Shown here piece by piece: positions 62,530 through 64,000 of a stretch of 64,000 nucleotides of DNA. The notes under the pieces are model-generated. The model saw nothing but the letters and a program-made list of their open reading frames with translations. It was not told where the DNA came from and made no database searches. The stretch covers positions 186,001 to 250,000 of the forward strand of contig JAEXNR010000017.1 in assembly GCA_023439505.1 (NCBI GenBank). The letters are read 5' to 3'. This stretch comes from Bacillota bacterium (lineage in GTDB: Bacteria; Bacillota; Clostridia; Lachnospirales; Lachnospiraceae). Position 1 is the first letter of the stretch; every line of letters starts with the position of its first letter. The position numbers were made by a program, and so were the translations under genes.

Positions 62530-63699
62530 ATGAAAGATGAACACAGTATCAGGGATGAGAATACAATGAATTATTATAGAGCGCAGGCAAATGTTGATTT
62601 GCAGGCTATCTGTCACAACTTGAAAGAAGTCAAACAACACATAACCGCAAATACAAAGATTATGGTCATAATCAAAGCGGATGCCTATGGTCATGGTGCC
62701 ATACCGGTAGCAAAAGCATTGGAGCACTCGGGAGCAGATGCCTATGGTGTGGCCATCGTAGAAGAGGCCATGGAACTTAGGGATGCCGGAATAGATAAGC
62801 CAATTCTCATTTTAGGATATACGCCAAAGCAACAATACGACATGGTTGTTTCGGGTAATATTACACAAACAATTTTTCAGTATGAAATGGCAAGCGCTTT
62901 ATCCGATGAGGCAGTCAGACAGGGTAAGAAAGCTATGATTCATCTTAAGCTTGATACAGGGATGAGCAGGATTGGGTTTTCGGATACGACAGAGAGCATT
63001 GAGGAAATAAAACGGATTGCAAAATTGCCGGGCGTAGAGATAGAGGGAATATTCACCCATTTTGCTAAAGCGGATGAGACAGATAAGAGCAGTACTAGAT
63101 TACAGCTTCACAGATACCAGACTTTTATTGATCAGTTGGAGTTGGAGGGAATCCTGATTCCAATCAAGCATGTATCTAACAGTGCGGGAATTATTGAATT
63201 TCCGGAAGCCAACTATAATATGGTACGCTGTGGTATTGCAACCTATGGGATCTATCCTTCGGAGTGGGTTGATCATCAGACAGTTCAATTAAAGCCTGCT
63301 ATGGATCTGAAAACCCATGTCATTTATGTGAAGGATGTAAACGAGGGAATTGGCATCAGTTATGGTGCTATCTATGTGACCGGTAAGAAAACCAGAATTG
63401 CTACCATACCGGTAGGATATGCAGACGGCTATTCCAGAAACCTTTCTAATACCGGAAAGGTCATCATACATGGTCAGTATGCACCTATTATCGGTCGGGT
63501 CTGTATGGATCAGTTTATGGTGGATGTTACGGGAATTGAAAATGTCAGGCAGGGAGATACTGTCACGCTGATGGGAAGTGATCAGGATGCATGCATTACG
63601 CCGGAGGAACTTTCCCAATGGTCCCATTCCTTTCCATATGAACTCATCTGTACCATCGGCAAACGAATACCACGTGTTTACCGGGATTTAGAGGAATAA
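62530..63699 (+). CDS. alr: alanine racemase
   Basis: A 389-residue pyridoxal-phosphate enzyme making D-alanine for peptidoglycan. The cofactor lysine is in MVIIKADAYGHGA; the catalytic Tyr is in GISYGAIYVTG, and PVGYADGYSRNLSN and GRVCMDQFMVDVT are conserved. The ATG at 62530 is used; one at 62566 is closer to family N-termini and is an alternative, as neither has an ideal ribosome binding site. It is followed by a mazF-like gene, an order seen in many Firmicutes. Confidence 0.95.
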   Translation: MKDEHSIRDENTMNYYRAQANVDLQAICHNLKEVKQHITANTKIMVIIKADAYGHGAIPVAKALEHSGADAYGVAIVEEAMELRDAGIDKPILILGYTPKQQYDMVVSGNITQTIFQYEMASALSDEAVRQGKKAMIHLKLDTGMSRIGFSDTTESIEEIKRIAKLPGVEIEGIFTHFAKADETDKSSTRLQLHRYQTFIDQLELEGILIPIKHVSNSAGIIEFPEANYNMVRCGIATYGIYPSEWVDHQTVQLKPAMDLKTHVIYVKDVNEGIGISYGAIYVTGKKTRIATIPVGYADGYSRNLSNTGKVIIHGQYAPIIGRVCMDQFMVDVTGIENVRQGDTVTLMGSDQDACITPEELSQWSHSFPYELICTIGKRIPRVYRDLEE

Positions 63700-63751
63700 A
63701 TCACATAATCTGCATAAAACCAAAACACTTTATGGAATACACACGAAGAAT

Positions 63752-63781
63752 TTGGCAATAATAAGAGAAAAGCCATACAAT
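63752..63781 (+). promoter_or_regulatory. promoter of the mazF-like gene
   Basis: TTGGCA (63752-63757), an 18-base spacer and TACAAT (63776-63781) lie in the 134-base gap after alr. No antitoxin-sized open frame is present in that gap. Confidence 0.45.
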
Positions 63782-63833
63782 AGAATGGTACAATAAAGCA
63801 TTTTATTGTCAAGAAAAATGGAGTGTGAGTAAA

Positions 63834-64000
63834 GTGGTAATAAAACGAGGAGATATCTTCTATGCGGACTTAAGACCCGTGATTGGTTCTGAACAAGGCG
63901 GAGTCAGACCGGTTTTGATCATCCAGAATGATACCGGTAATAAACATAGTCCAACGGTTATCTGTGCTGCAATTACATCAAAAATGAATAAAGCAAAGCT
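63834..64000 (+). CDS. ndoA: MazF/PemK-family endoribonuclease toxin, 3'-truncated by window edge
   Basis: The first 55 codons of a MazF-type mRNA interferase. A GTG start at 63834 has GGAG ten bases upstream. The translation VIKRGDIFYADLRPVIGSEQ is followed by GGVRPVLIIQND and, further on, ITSKMNKAK, which are the family's conserved strands including the catalytic Arg. It cuts RNA at specific short sites and arrests growth. In Bacillus an antitoxin gene precedes it; here none is seen, so the antitoxin is elsewhere or absent. Confidence 0.88.
   Translation, partial: MVIKRGDIFYADLRPVIGSEQGGVRPVLIIQNDTGNKHSPTVICAAITSKMNKAK

Overview
The window looks like a chromosomal segment of a spore-forming, fermentative member of the Clostridia, most likely Lachnospiraceae. 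Pointers are the low G+C, strong GGAGG ribosome binding sites with frequent TTG/GTG starts, a T-box in front of leuS, a Re-type citrate synthase next to isocitrate dehydrogenase, rubredoxin plus ferritin, the redox repressor Rex, a xylose isomerase, and a small Cys/Gly/Asn-rich protein of a kind common in Clostridia. No phage, insertion sequence, CRISPR array, rRNA or tRNA was seen.

Layout. 0-2 kb: end of a citrate lyase ligase gene (citC) and a LysR regulator. 2-8.6 kb: a metallo-beta-lactamase-fold hydrolase, a small unknown gene beside an array of strong hairpins, a Ca2+-type P-type ATPase, a MATE exporter and a DedA protein. 8.7-18.5 kb: T-box-controlled leuS, a phospholipid synthase, a PerM/AI-2E-type permease, two unknown genes, luxS, a HAD phosphatase, trpS and a D-2-hydroxyacid dehydrogenase. 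18.6-23.3 kb: a polyamine operon transcribed leftward (puuR-like regulator, potA, potB, potC, potD). 23.4-26.9 kb: aroC, two small low-complexity genes and a subtilisin-like protease.

27.1-48.4 kb: a large rightward surface-polysaccharide locus. It opens with a fused Wzz/BY-kinase and its PHP-type phosphatase, then a nucleotide-sugar dehydrogenase, a membrane FlaA1/CapD-type dehydratase, a PIG-L deacetylase, an initiating sugar transferase, a WbqC protein, a CapK-like adenylate-forming enzyme, six glycosyltransferases and an EpsG-type polymerase. It ends with CapE, CapF and CapG homologues predicted to make UDP-N-acetyl-L-fucosamine. The most unusual feature is that CapF, normally one two-domain enzyme, appears as two genes 4.2 kb apart: one keeps the cupin domain but has lost the reductase Tyr/Lys motif, the other keeps an intact reductase domain and stops where the cupin should begin. 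No Wzx-type flippase lies in the locus.

48.4-64 kb: xylA (with a CcpA-type palindrome inside the end of capG), divergent ferritin and rubredoxin, a ThiF/TcdA-family enzyme, a DUF554 protein, a probable Re-citrate synthase-isocitrate dehydrogenase-GntR operon, a DUF1648 protein and an ABC-F ATPase. Last comes a run of rex, a coiled-coil unknown, acpS, the NAD(P)HX repair enzyme, alr, and a mazF-like toxin cut by the window end. Several regulator genes sit beside palindromes that could be their own operators (puuR, gntR, rex). These operator assignments are inferences from sequence symmetry and position.
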